Shown: piece by piece, positions 53,473 to 61,650 of the stretch
Position numbering within the stretch: position 1 is the stretch's first letter
Layout: each line of letters opens with the position of its first letter
Assembly: GCF_005047355.1 (NCBI RefSeq)
Contig: NZ_SUMC01000015.1
Span: 1 to 64,000, forward strand
Length of the DNA: 64,000 bases
Direction of reading: 5' to 3'
Source of the DNA: Actinacidiphila oryziradicis
GTDB lineage: Bacteria > Actinomycetota > Actinomycetes > Streptomycetales > Streptomycetaceae
Notes under the pieces: model-generated
What the model was told of the DNA's origin: nothing
Seen by the model: the letters and a program-made list of their open reading frames with translations, nothing else
Database searches by the model: none
Translations under genes and position numbers: made by a program

Positions 53473-54321
53473 TCAGGCGGCCTCGTCGGGCTTCATGACG
53501 GTGTCGACGAAGGCGCCGATGGCTCCGAGGGTGCGTCCCATCTGCTCGATGTGCGGGAAGTGGCCGGCTTCGGGGATGGGTGCGAAGTGGCCGTTGGGGA
53601 AGGAGTCGGCGTAGCCGCGGCCGTAGGTCAGGGGTGCGATGCCGTCCTGCTCGCCCCAGGCGACCAGCACCGGCACGGTGACCCGGTGCAGGCGGCCACG
53701 CAGCTTCGGGTCGTGGGTGAACGCGTCGCCCCCGTATATCGCCATGGTCTTCTGGTTGGCGGCTGCCGCGGCCCGCTGCTCGTCGCTGAAGGAGGAGAAG
53801 TCGGGGCGGAAGGCCGCGTTGGCGAAGGACAGTTTGCTCACTTCGGCCGGGGCCAGGGTGCGGGGGTCGACGACCGCGTTCTTCTTCATGTGGGCGTGGA
53901 TGCCGACCGCGTTGAGCAGGGTCAGGGCGCCGATCCGGCCGCGGGTGTCGCGCAGGGCCATTTCTGCGGCGATCCAGCCGCCGAGCGAGTTGCCGATCAC
54001 CATGACCCCGGTCAGGTCGAGGGTGTCGAGCAGGTCCAGGTAGGCCACGGCCAGGTCGGCGACGGAGTCGGCCCACTCCGGGCGTAGCGTGCCGTCGAAG
54101 CCGGGGTGGGTCGGGACGATGGCGTACACATGCTCGGACAGCGCGGTCGCGAGACCGGCCATCGTGCGGGGCCCGGCGCCGCCGTGCAGCAGCAGCACAG
54201 CACTGCCGTCGGAGTTGACGCCGTACTCCTCGATGGTCAGGGCCAGGCCGCCGGCCAGGTCGACGGTCCGGGAAGTGCTGGTGCTGGCGGTGCTGGCGGT
54301 GGAGGCAGTGTTGGTGGGCAT
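53473..54321 (-). CDS. alpha/beta-fold hydrolase
   Basis: 282 residues. Oxyanion region VLLLHGGAGPRTMAGLA, nucleophile in VIGNSLGGWIAAEMAL, acid in VLVAWGEQDGIAPL and histidine in PIPEAGHFPHIEQMG make a complete triad. The N-terminus starts with a Thr/Ser/Ala repeat of TAS units. ATG at 54321 has an AAGGAA RBS. The promoter region has two dyads built on ACTCTC, so a dedicated regulator exists or existed. Substrate unknown; the family includes esterases, haloperoxidase-like enzymes and C-C hydrolases. Confidence 0.9.
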   Translation of the reverse strand: MPTNTASTASTASTSTSRTVDLAGGLALTIEEYGVNSDGSAVLLLHGGAGPRTMAGLATALSEHVYAIVPTHPGFDGTLRPEWADSVADLAVAYLDLLDTLDLTGVMVIGNSLGGWIAAEMALRDTRGRIGALTLLNAVGIHAHMKKNAVVDPRTLAPAEVSKLSFANAAFRPDFSSFSDEQRAAAAANQKTMAIYGGDAFTHDPKLRGRLHRVTVPVLVAWGEQDGIAPLTYGRGYADSFPNGHFAPIPEAGHFPHIEQMGRTLGAIGAFVDTVMKPDEAA

Positions 54322-54338
54322 GATGCGTTTCCTTTTCG

Positions 54339-54406
54339 CGAGAGTGGACTCTCGTGAATATAGGTGGCTCATGCGAGTTGTGCAAGCTCACTCTCACTAC
54401 GAGAGT
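54339..54406. promoter_or_regulatory. two ACTCTC/GAGAGT dyads upstream of the hydrolase gene
   Basis: Dyad 1 is CGAGAGT-GG-ACTCTCG at 54339-54354 (7-bp arms), ending 17 bases upstream of the ATG. Dyad 2 is ACTCTC-ACTAC-GAGAGT at 54390-54406. The shared half-site implies one dimeric repressor, for example of the TetR type, but no regulator gene is adjacent. Confidence 0.5.
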
Positions 54407-54433
54407 CTGCTCGCCGTAGGCGCTGCGAACAGA

Positions 54434-54467
54434 TACGGGGCGGCGCCGGGTCAGGCGCCGCCCCGTA
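54434..54467. terminator. orphan 14-bp stem-loop
   Basis: TACGGGGCGGCGCC at 54434-54447 pairs perfectly with 54454-54467 over a 6-base loop. It belongs to no gene in the window: the hydrolase is transcribed away from it and the PBP gene starts at 54833. It may mark the end of a deleted regulator gene. The rest of 54468-54832 shows nothing supportable. Confidence 0.55.
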
Positions 54468-54832
54468 CACGGCACAACGGTGCTCAGGCCCCGGGGAATC
54501 CCTGGGCGGCCGGCCGCAAGTAATCCGGCGGTCTGTCATGCGATTGTGCTGCGCCGCTGTACGGCAAGTCCGCGACTCATCTGCTGAGCGGCGTTTCGGC
54601 TTCTCGGCGGGCGGTGCCATGGCGTCTGTCTGTCCCGTTTGTGGGAAAGGTTGAAGTACTTCGGAATTCGACGGGTGTGATATTTGTTCGACATGGAGGC
54701 GGGTGGGAACCATGTGGGGCCGGGGGGACGTCATGGTTCCAAGTGCCGTGTGGCCCGGCGTGGGCCACATCCGGGTGTACGGATGTCCATCGCCGCCTTC
54801 AGGCGAAGCCGCCTGTCCGAGGAGCTGGAAGC

Positions 54833-56665
54833 ATGAGTGAGCAGCGGCGAAAGCCGTCACAGTCGGACGGCCGGGCGCGCCCCGCCCAGCGCGGAGCGTT
54901 CCCGTCAACACCTGCGTCGTCCCCGTCAGCGTCCGGACCGTACGCCGCCCCGGCGGACGGCGGCTCGCACAGAGTTCCCGCGCGCCATGCACGTCAGGGA
55001 TCGACCCGGGCGAACGTACGGATGCGGCGAGGCATGAAGGGTGCCCTCATAGGTGGGGCTTGCTCGATCATGGTCAGCGCGGCTGGGTATGGCGGCTACA
55101 CCCTGCTCCAGGGCACATCGAACGGTAAGCCCACCGGGGACGCCGCTTCCGCCCTGGCAGCGGCACCTTCGCGGAAGATCATAACTGCCCTGTCGGCCGC
55201 CGAGGTGGCGCACACCGCGAGTGACTTCCTCGCCGCGTGGTCCTCCGGCGACGTCCGGAAAGCTGCGGGCCTGACGGATAACGCAGCACAGGCTGCCGAC
55301 CGGCTCGCCGCATTCCGCACCCAGTTCCACGCCACCTCGATCGCGCTGACGAGCAGGCCCGCGAGGGGCACGACCGTGCCGTTCTTGGTCAATGCCCGGT
55401 ACCGCTACAACGGCCAGCAATCGAGCTGGCGTTACGACTCGGCGCTGAGGGTGGCCCGTGACTCCTCGGGTCGCGCGGTGGTCAAGTGGGCGCCGTCCGT
55501 GCTGTATCCAACCCTCAGCGCCGGCCAGACGCTGGGCATCGACCACACGCCCGCGCCTGCGCTGAGGATCCTCGACCGGCACGGGAAGGTGCTGACCGCG
55601 GCCGAGTTTCCCTCACTCGGCCCGGTCCTCGGCCAGCTGCAGGCGGCCTATGGCACCGCGACGGGCGGCTCACCTGGGACCGAGATCCGCGTCAAGGGCG
55701 CGGGAGGGAAGCCGGGCGCGGTCTTGCATCAACTTTCCCACGGCAAGGCGGGAAGGCCCTTGCCGACGACGGTCGATGCCAATCTGCAGGCGGCGGCCGA
55801 GCGGGCGGTCAAGACCAAGGGGCCGGACGCCTCAACGGTCGTGATGCAGCCGAGCACCGGCGCGATCCTTGCGATCGCCAACCAGCCGGCGGCCGGATAC
55901 GACAAGGCGATGAGTGGCACCTACGCACCTGGTTCGACCTTCAAGCTGATCACCGCGTCGGCGGCGCTGGAGACCGGCAAGGTCGCCCCGGACAAGCCGC
56001 TCAACTGCCCGAAGAACTACCAGTACGGCAGCCAGAACTTCCACAACGTAAACAACTTCTCGCTTCAAAACGCCACCATGGCCCAGGACTTCGCCCAGTC
56101 CTGCAACACGGCTTTCATCTCCACGGCGACGTTCATGCCCGACGCCGCCGTCTCCAATGAGGCACACGACGTCTTCGGAATAGGGCTCAACTGGACCGTC
56201 GGCGTTCCCGCCTACAGCGGCAGCGTCCCCGCTGCTGCCGGCTCGCTGAAGGCCATGTCGTACATCGGGCAGGGCAAAGACCTGATGAGCCCGCTGGCCA
56301 TGGCGTCCGTCGTCTCGACCGTCAGGGCCGCCGGATTTCACCAGCCGTTCATCGTCTCGCCGTCGGTCGACGGCCGAACGCTCGCCAAGGCTCCACGACA
56401 GTTGAGCGCCTCGGTGGCCACGCAGGTCCGCTCCATGATGCGGCTGACCGCGCAGTCCGGGACGGCGGCCCCGGCGATGGCCGGGCTCAGCGGCGACATC
56501 GGCGCCAAGACTGGCACTGCCGAGGTCGACGGGCAGAGCAAACCCAACAGCTGGTTCGTCGCGTACCGCGGTGACGTGGCCGCTGCGGCTATCGTCCCGA
56601 ACAGCGGCGAGGGCTACAAGTTTGCAGGCCCGATCGTCGCGGCGACCCTGAAGGCCGTCAGTTGA
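54833..56665 (+). CDS. class B-like penicillin-binding protein (transpeptidase)
   Basis: 610 residues. A disordered, Arg/Pro/Ser-rich cytoplasmic tail precedes one membrane segment (ALIGGACSIMVSAAGYGGYTL, about 72-92), then an NTF2-like MecA_N domain (DFLAAWSSGDVRKAAGL) and a dimerisation region. The transpeptidase motifs are complete: S-T-F-K in PGSTFKLI near 367, S-C-N in FAQSCNTAF near 423 and KTG in GAKTGTAE near 558. It cross-links peptidoglycan outside the membrane. ATG at 54833 follows GAGGAGCTGGAAG. It lacks a neighbouring elongation or sporulation operon. A hairpin at 56683 follows the stop. Confidence 0.92.
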   Translation: MSEQRRKPSQSDGRARPAQRGAFPSTPASSPSASGPYAAPADGGSHRVPARHARQGSTRANVRMRRGMKGALIGGACSIMVSAAGYGGYTLLQGTSNGKPTGDAASALAAAPSRKIITALSAAEVAHTASDFLAAWSSGDVRKAAGLTDNAAQAADRLAAFRTQFHATSIALTSRPARGTTVPFLVNARYRYNGQQSSWRYDSALRVARDSSGRAVVKWAPSVLYPTLSAGQTLGIDHTPAPALRILDRHGKVLTAAEFPSLGPVLGQLQAAYGTATGGSPGTEIRVKGAGGKPGAVLHQLSHGKAGRPLPTTVDANLQAAAERAVKTKGPDASTVVMQPSTGAILAIANQPAAGYDKAMSGTYAPGSTFKLITASAALETGKVAPDKPLNCPKNYQYGSQNFHNVNNFSLQNATMAQDFAQSCNTAFISTATFMPDAAVSNEAHDVFGIGLNWTVGVPAYSGSVPAAAGSLKAMSYIGQGKDLMSPLAMASVVSTVRAAGFHQPFIVSPSVDGRTLAKAPRQLSASVATQVRSMMRLTAQSGTAAPAMAGLSGDIGAKTGTAEVDGQSKPNSWFVAYRGDVAAAAIVPNSGEGYKFAGPIVAATLKAVS

Positions 56666-56682
56666 CAGGACTTCATGAGCGC

Positions 56683-56706
56683 GAGCCCGGGCCTTCACGC
56701 CCGGGT
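56683..56706 (+). terminator. stem-loop after the penicillin-binding protein gene
   Basis: AGCCCGGGC pairs with GCCCGGGTT across a short CTTCAC loop, 18 bases after the stop codon. Confidence 0.5.
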
Positions 56707-56808
56707 TACTGAGCTGACGTGGACGCCCTGGAGTGGGAGGTGTCTCCGCAGGTCAACGCCATGCGGCCACCGCCATCGAAATGGTCAACAGGATCCCACG
56801 GGTCCGCG

Positions 56809-56847
56809 CCGGCCTGCCCCGGCTCGTCGCGAACCGGGGCAGGCCGG
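56809..56847. terminator. 14-bp stem-loop between convergent PBP and protease genes
   Basis: CCGGCCTGCCCCGG at 56809-56822 pairs perfectly with 56834-56847 over an 11-base loop, 21 bases past the stop of the leftward protease gene. Confidence 0.65.
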
Positions 56848-56868
56848 AGGGCGGTCGCCGCGCCGTCG

Positions 56869-58047
56869 TCAGGCCGTCTGCAGCGTGAGGCCGTACGCCG
56901 CCAGGATCGGGTTGACCGGCTGGAACCAGGTTTCGCCGCCGGAGGTGCAGTTGCCGTAGCCGCCGGAGGTGACGCCCTGGGCCTGGTCACCGCTGATGAA
57001 GGAGCCGCCGGAGTCGCCCGGTTCGGCGCACACGTTGGTCTCCGTCAGCCCGTAGACGCTGCCTTGGCTGTAGTTGACCGTCTCGTTCGTGCCGAGGATC
57101 GCGCCGCAGTGCCAGTGGGTTGTGGACCCCGAGCGGCATACCGAGGCGCCGACCGGTGCCTCGGCGGAGCCGCGTACCAGGGCGTCGGAGACGGTGCCCC
57201 AGCCGAGCACGACCGGTACGGTCCACCAGCCGCTGCCGACGTTCACCCAGGAGTAGTCGTTCCCGGGGAAGGTACCGGCCTGAAAGTTGCCTATGTAGGA
57301 GTTGTCCCAGCCGTAGACGGCTGCCCCTACCTGGGAGCAGTGGCCCGCGGTGACGAAACCGCCGTACACCGAGAAGCCGATGGAACAGCGGATGCCGTGG
57401 CTGTAGTACGGGTCTCCGCCGACTGTGCCTGCTGATAACGTTGTCGGGGCGGCGTCTGTCGTCCGGTGCACGGTGACGATCCCGGCGGTGCCGCGCTGCT
57501 CGGCCTGGGCGATGAACGTGCGCACCGCCGGTTCCTGTGCGGCGTCGGTTCGTACGTCGATCACGACGCTGCTGGTCCGGGGGTCGACGCGCCAACTGCT
57601 CACGCCGGCCGGGGCCTTGTGCTTCCTGGCCACCGCGTCGATCGCGGACTTCGCCGAGTTCAGTTGTCCGGCGGTGTGCGCCACGACCGCCGTGGCCGCC
57701 CCGGTCCTTCTTACGGCCGCAGCCGCGTGGGCGTCGGTGACGCCGACGACCAATTTACCGCTCGCCGGGTCGAACCACGAACCACCGTACGAGGTTCCGG
57801 CGGCCTGTTTCGCCTTCGGCGCGACACGTGTGGCGGCTGCTTCCTGGCTTAGCTGCCGCCGGGCATCGGCCTTGGACAGGCCCAGGTCCCGGGCCATGGC
57901 CGTGACCACGGGGTCCAGGGCTCGGGAGTCGGCCGTGACGTGAGAGTCCGTGGCCGGAGCGGCGGTCGCCGCGACGGAGCCGGTGCCTCCCACGGCGGCC
58001 GCGAGCAAGGCGGACAGGCCGATGAGCATACCGATCTTGCGTCTCAT
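56869..58047 (-). CDS. streptogrisin-type secreted serine protease (S1, alpha-lytic-protease-like)
   Basis: 392 residues: signal peptide (1-30, LIGLSALLAAAVGG then AAPA), an alpha-lytic-type propeptide (about 45-195, with LGLSKADARRQLSQEAA and VDPRTSSVVIDVRTD), and a mature chymotrypsin-fold domain starting about 205. Triad: His in TAGHCS near 236, Asp in GNDYSWV near 262 and Ser in EPGDSGGSF near 344. Six cysteines form the usual disulfides. ATG at 58047 has an AGAGGAAG RBS. It is exported and self-activated by removal of the propeptide. Confidence 0.94.
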   Translation of the reverse strand: MRRKIGMLIGLSALLAAAVGGTGSVAATAAPATDSHVTADSRALDPVVTAMARDLGLSKADARRQLSQEAAATRVAPKAKQAAGTSYGGSWFDPASGKLVVGVTDAHAAAAVRRTGAATAVVAHTAGQLNSAKSAIDAVARKHKAPAGVSSWRVDPRTSSVVIDVRTDAAQEPAVRTFIAQAEQRGTAGIVTVHRTTDAAPTTLSAGTVGGDPYYSHGIRCSIGFSVYGGFVTAGHCSQVGAAVYGWDNSYIGNFQAGTFPGNDYSWVNVGSGWWTVPVVLGWGTVSDALVRGSAEAPVGASVCRSGSTTHWHCGAILGTNETVNYSQGSVYGLTETNVCAEPGDSGGSFISGDQAQGVTSGGYGNCTSGGETWFQPVNPILAAYGLTLQTA

Positions 58048-58339
58048 GACACTTCCTCTTCCGTCTGGGGGGGTGAGACCGAAGCGAGTGAGAGCGCTCT
58101 TTGATGACGTCCGGCTCAGGATAGGGGCAACGGGTTGGCATGTATAGGCCAATGATGCGTACACGGGGGCGGACCCCGCGGTGACGCACCGGCGTCCGCC
58201 GGCAACCCCGGCTGGACGCGGAGCCGGGGTGCGGTCCGTCAACCACTATGGTGGCAGTGTCGCCACTGCCGCCGGTTCCCCGCTTCGGGGCGCCGCGTGC
58301 CCGCACCCGTAGGACCCCTTCCCCCCGGTGACCATGGCG

Positions 58340-58524
58340 TCCGGCTGGTCAACCGCCGCGCCTACGCCGAGGCCCCACCTCGAGTCGAATACCGTCTGAC
58401 CAACCTGGGCGAGAGCCTGGTCGACGGCCCGATGAAGGCGCTCGGACGCTGGACACTCGAGCACGGTGACGAGCTTCTCAATGCTCAAGAAAGCATGGCG
58501 CGGACGCTATCGACTCGCAGGTGA
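58340..58524 (+). pseudogene. HxlR-type regulator C-terminal remnant
   Basis: The frame gives RLVNRRAYAEAPPRVEYRLT, then NLGESLVDGPMKALGRW and TLEHGDELLNAQE, which match the wing and C-terminal helix of HxlR regulators. The HTH before it is missing. No other gene was seen in 58048-58714. Confidence 0.55.
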
Positions 58525-58714
58525 ACAGGACGGCGACAGCTGCCGAGCCGCATCGTCGCGAACCGAGTTCCACCCAACGATCATCCGCTCTGCCGAGCTC
58601 GGTCAGGTTGAGACCGACCGTGACCAGCACCGATGCAGAGAGCATCCCACGATGCATGCGACTTTGAAGTTGCCCTGGATCTGCCATCGACCTACATCTT
58701 CCCGCAGCCCATCG

Positions 58715-60112
58715 TCAATTCTTATCAGGCTCGTCATCGTGAAGCAGCTGACGGAGGCTCAAACGCATGCCTGCCCAGCGTGAACGTCCTGCCGAGGACA
58801 TGGACTTCCAAGATCGGTTCCGCTTGAAAGGCATCTCAAAGATCTTGGCAAATAGTCGTGCTCCCAGCACCGAAGCGGGCAGTCCCAGCATCAGCGTGAA
58901 CCAGAATGCAGGTAAGCCGGGTAATACGTACTGCGGGGCGATTTTTCGACTGACAATCATGACAATCGGCAAATGGATGAGGTAGAGACTGTATGAAAAG
59001 TTGCCGAGGCTGCGAATGGGTCGCGTAGCCAGGAGCCACATGAGGAAGGCGGGTCTGCCTGTAGCAACCGCCGCAAGGAGCATCGTCATGGCGGGCACGA
59101 CGTCAAGATCCACCCAGAAATAATGGTCTACCGTCCAAACCGATCCTTTGATGGAAACAAGTGTCAAAACTGGCATGGCGGCCAGGGCGGTGAGCCAATG
59201 CCATGGCAGGCGCCGGGCCTTCTCAGGTGCAACAATCACACCCGCGGCAACCAGGCCGGCAACAAATACAGGGGCGAGATTCGGAGTTAGCCAGTTCATA
59301 CCTTCTACCGGGGAGGCGTTTGCCGCTGACAAGCCGCGTGCGACCACCAGGAGAGTCACGCACGCAACCAGGATTACTGCCCCCAGCCGCCGCCGGATTA
59401 CAAGGAGTAACGGAAAGACGAGATAGAGCTCCGCCTCCACGCCGATCGACCAGAATGCCCCATTCGGCGTTGGAGCCGCAAATATGTCTTGGACTACGAG
59501 ACCGTACACCAGAATCGATTTGTCGCTCGGCGGTCCAAAATGCGAGGCGGGCATCACAAACCGAGCAACTATCAAGCTCAACGTGAGTGCCGCCCAGTAT
59601 GGAGGCAGAATTCGCCAAGCGCGCCGACGCAGGAAACGAAGAACGCCGCCCAGATGCCAACCGTTACGCGCTGGAGAGATAGCTAAGGAGAAACCGGACA
59701 GAGCCAGAAAGAAGACAACGGCGAGACGCCCGTACATCAGCCAGCCCAGCCAGGAGGGACCCGAGTTGTCGGGAAACCCCGGAAAGGTTAGTAGCCAGCA
59801 GTGAAATAGGAGCACGTACAGTGCAGCCAAGCCACGGAGCCCATCAAGGCCCAGCACATGGTTGCGACCGAGCACTTCACCTGTCTCGTTCCCTTGCCGC
59901 GCCGGGACGGGTACGTCAAGATCGACGCTGCTGACGGGATGGTTCGATTCTACTGAGATCGTTCGGTCCTTTCTCTCGGCGCTGTGTTCGCAACGCGTAG
60001 CCGCCACCTCGGCGATCGTCGCGTTCCCGTGGTTGTCTTCCGGGTGGGTGCAACGCCACTCATAGTGACTAATACGTCGTACGCGGCTAGGAGGTTCAAT
60101 GGGCGAACGCAT
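58715..60112 (-). CDS. membrane acyltransferase (acyltransferase 3/OafA-like)
   Basis: 465 residues. After about 80 soluble residues the conserved start LGLDGLRGLAALYVLLFHCW contains the catalytic His. FFALSG-like LALSGFSLAISP, RRAWRILPPYWAAL and FWSIGVEAELYLVFPLLL are the other family motifs, and about ten membrane helices follow. It acylates cell-surface or secreted sugars or lipids. ATG at 60112 (RBS GGAAAG) and GTG at 60007 are both possible starts. GC content and codon use are lower than in neighbouring genes (many NNA/NNT codons), suggesting transfer from a less GC-rich actinomycete. No partner glycosyltransferase is adjacent. Confidence 0.88.
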   Translation of the reverse strand: MRSPIEPPSRVRRISHYEWRCTHPEDNHGNATIAEVAATRCEHSAERKDRTISVESNHPVSSVDLDVPVPARQGNETGEVLGRNHVLGLDGLRGLAALYVLLFHCWLLTFPGFPDNSGPSWLGWLMYGRLAVVFFLALSGFSLAISPARNGWHLGGVLRFLRRRAWRILPPYWAALTLSLIVARFVMPASHFGPPSDKSILVYGLVVQDIFAAPTPNGAFWSIGVEAELYLVFPLLLVIRRRLGAVILVACVTLLVVARGLSAANASPVEGMNWLTPNLAPVFVAGLVAAGVIVAPEKARRLPWHWLTALAAMPVLTLVSIKGSVWTVDHYFWVDLDVVPAMTMLLAAVATGRPAFLMWLLATRPIRSLGNFSYSLYLIHLPIVMIVSRKIAPQYVLPGLPAFWFTLMLGLPASVLGARLFAKIFEMPFKRNRSWKSMSSAGRSRWAGMRLSLRQLLHDDEPDKN

Positions 60113-60218
60113 GACTTTCCGACATGGATGGAGATCGGCTGCCTTCTCTGGGTCCTCGATTGTGATTTAACCGCGCACCTGGGAGTTAGCCTCGGTTCGT
60201 CAGTGGGTGTGATTGCCT

Positions 60219-60247
60219 GACCGGGCCGTCGGTTCGCCCTTTTTTGT
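60219..60247 (+). terminator. hairpin with T-tract
   Basis: GGGC and GCCC flank a 9-base loop and are followed by TTTTTT, an intrinsic-terminator form that is rare in this window. No plus-strand gene precedes it, so it may belong to lost DNA or to a minus-strand IS end. Confidence 0.3.
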
Positions 60248-60356
60248 TCCGCGTGATCGCGGGTGAGGCCTTCGCGTGTCGCTGCGGCCGCGCCGGGGTT
60301 CCACGGCACCCGGAGGTCGTGCAGGTCTGCTCCTTCTTGTTCTCGTCGGTTGGTCG

Positions 60357-60445
60357 TCAGGTGACGGCGGGCAGGGCGGTCAGCCGATGCCAGCAGGTGG
60401 TGAACGCCTTCGCCCAGGGCCAAGCGGCTGTCGCCGTTGGTGGAG
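60357..60445 (-). pseudogene. short transposase-like C-terminal remnant
   Basis: The minus frame reads WPWAKAFTTCWHRLTALPAV to a TGA at 60357. The wording resembles C-termini of some Streptomyces transposases, and it is joined to the end of the acyl-CoA-dehydrogenase-like gene. Tentative. Confidence 0.3.
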
Positions 60446-61400
60446 GTTGAGGCTGCCCAGGGCGGCCCGCGTGCCGGCGACCTCGAACAGGGCGGAGGAG
60501 ACCTCAACGGCGGCGCCGGCCGCGAAGGCCTTCGCGGAGGCCACGGCGATGGACGCCTCGGCGGCGGAGGCGGCGGCCAGATCGGCCTGCGCGGCGCCGA
60601 CGGCCCGGGCGGCGGCCTCCAGAAGCGCGTCGGCGGCGCGGACCTGCAGGGCCAGCTCCCCGAAGCGCTGGATGAGGAGCGGGTCCTCGGCCGCGGTGTC
60701 GAAGCCGGACCTCGGACCAGGGCCGGCTGCGGGTGCGTACGAACTCGGCGGCCTCCTCCAGAGCCGCTCCCGCCAGCCCCGTGTCGATGGCTGCGTGCAG
60801 CAACTGGGCGATGGAGCCGTGAAGTTGAGGCCCGGTGAAGGTGAGGTGATGCGGGACGACGCGGTCCGCGGGGACGGCGACGCCATCGAGGCGGACGGTG
60901 CCGCTGGCGGTGGTGCGCTGGCCCATGCCGTCCCAGTCGTCGACGACGGTGAGGCCGGGCGCGTCGCGCGGTACGTAGGCGACATGAAGCAGGTCGCCCT
61001 CCGCCCGGGCGAGCACAGGGATCCAGTCGGCGGACAGGGCGCCGGTGGAGTAGTGCTTGACCCCGGTCAGGACGTACGAGCCGTCGGCGGCCCGCTCCAG
61101 CCGCGTACGGATGTCCTGGACGTGCTTGGTGCCGGTCTCGGACCGGGCGTCGCCGAAGCGCCGGCCTGCCAGCAGCTCGGCGAAGAGGAACTTGCGCTGC
61201 TCGGGCGTGCCCTGGCGGCGCAGCACATTGACGTAGGCGAAATGGCTCTGCGGGATCTGGGCGAGGCTGGCGTCACCGGTCGCGAGCAGCCGGAAGACCT
61301 CGGCCAGGGTCCGGGCCGAGACATCGGCGACGCCTCGGCGGCCTCCTGCACGACTACCAGCATGCCGCTTGAACTGGGCGGATGAGGTTGTCGGCAAGGA
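60430..61400 (-). pseudogene. acyl-CoA-dehydrogenase-fold flavoenzyme (SfnB/DszC-like), frameshifted and 5'-truncated
   Basis: The main frame (61320 down to about 60740) carries TLAEVFRLLATGDASLAQIP, QSHFAYVNVLRRQGTPEQRK, LTGVKHYSTGALSADWIPVL and GVAVPADRVVPHHLTF, the N-terminal and middle domains of flavin-dependent sulfur-acquisition oxidoreductases. Near 60740 a shift moves to a frame with EDPLLIQRFGELALQVRAAD and the C-terminal helices up to SLNLH. The first 60 or so residues are missing or shifted near 61340. Not functional as it stands. A family member would be an FMN monooxygenase in sulfone or thiophene-type sulfur use. Confidence 0.75.
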
Positions 61401-61490
61401 CAGGGTCCGCCGTGTGGCGATCCGCGTTCGGCCGTCCTCGACGCGGCAACTCTGGGCACTGTGACGACTATTGACGTGCTCATTGCTCGT

Positions 61491-61565
61491 CTGTAATTTT
61501 CTAACAGTTAGCTGCAATTTTCTATCAGTCTGCGGTTGCTAATTCGAACCATCGCTGTAATTTTC
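61491..61565 (+). repeat. three CTGYAATTTTC direct repeats upstream of the secreted protein gene
   Basis: CTGTAATTTTC at 61491, CTGCAATTTTC at 61512 and CTGTAATTTTC at 61555 have starts 21 and 43 bases apart, so they lie on the same helical face. An odd palindrome CTAACAGTTAG (61501-61511) sits between the first two. The patch is far more AT-rich than its surroundings and ends about 85 bases before the ATG at 61651. Confidence 0.5.
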
Positions 61566-61650
61566 GGCGTTGCTGGAGCCGCAGAGTCACCGCGTTCGCC
61601 AACCCTCGCGTCCGTACCCCCCCACCCCGCCAAAGGAGTCGAGGACGAGG

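Noticed and set aside
58478..58687. Minus-strand 69-codon frame upstream of the HxlR remnant
   Set aside because: No RBS, weak codon bias and no recognisable motif.
59930..59960. GGTTCGATTC, resembling a tRNA T-loop
   Set aside because: No matching acceptor, anticodon or D arms nearby; it lies inside the acyltransferase coding region. No tRNA, rRNA or CRISPR array was found anywhere in the window.
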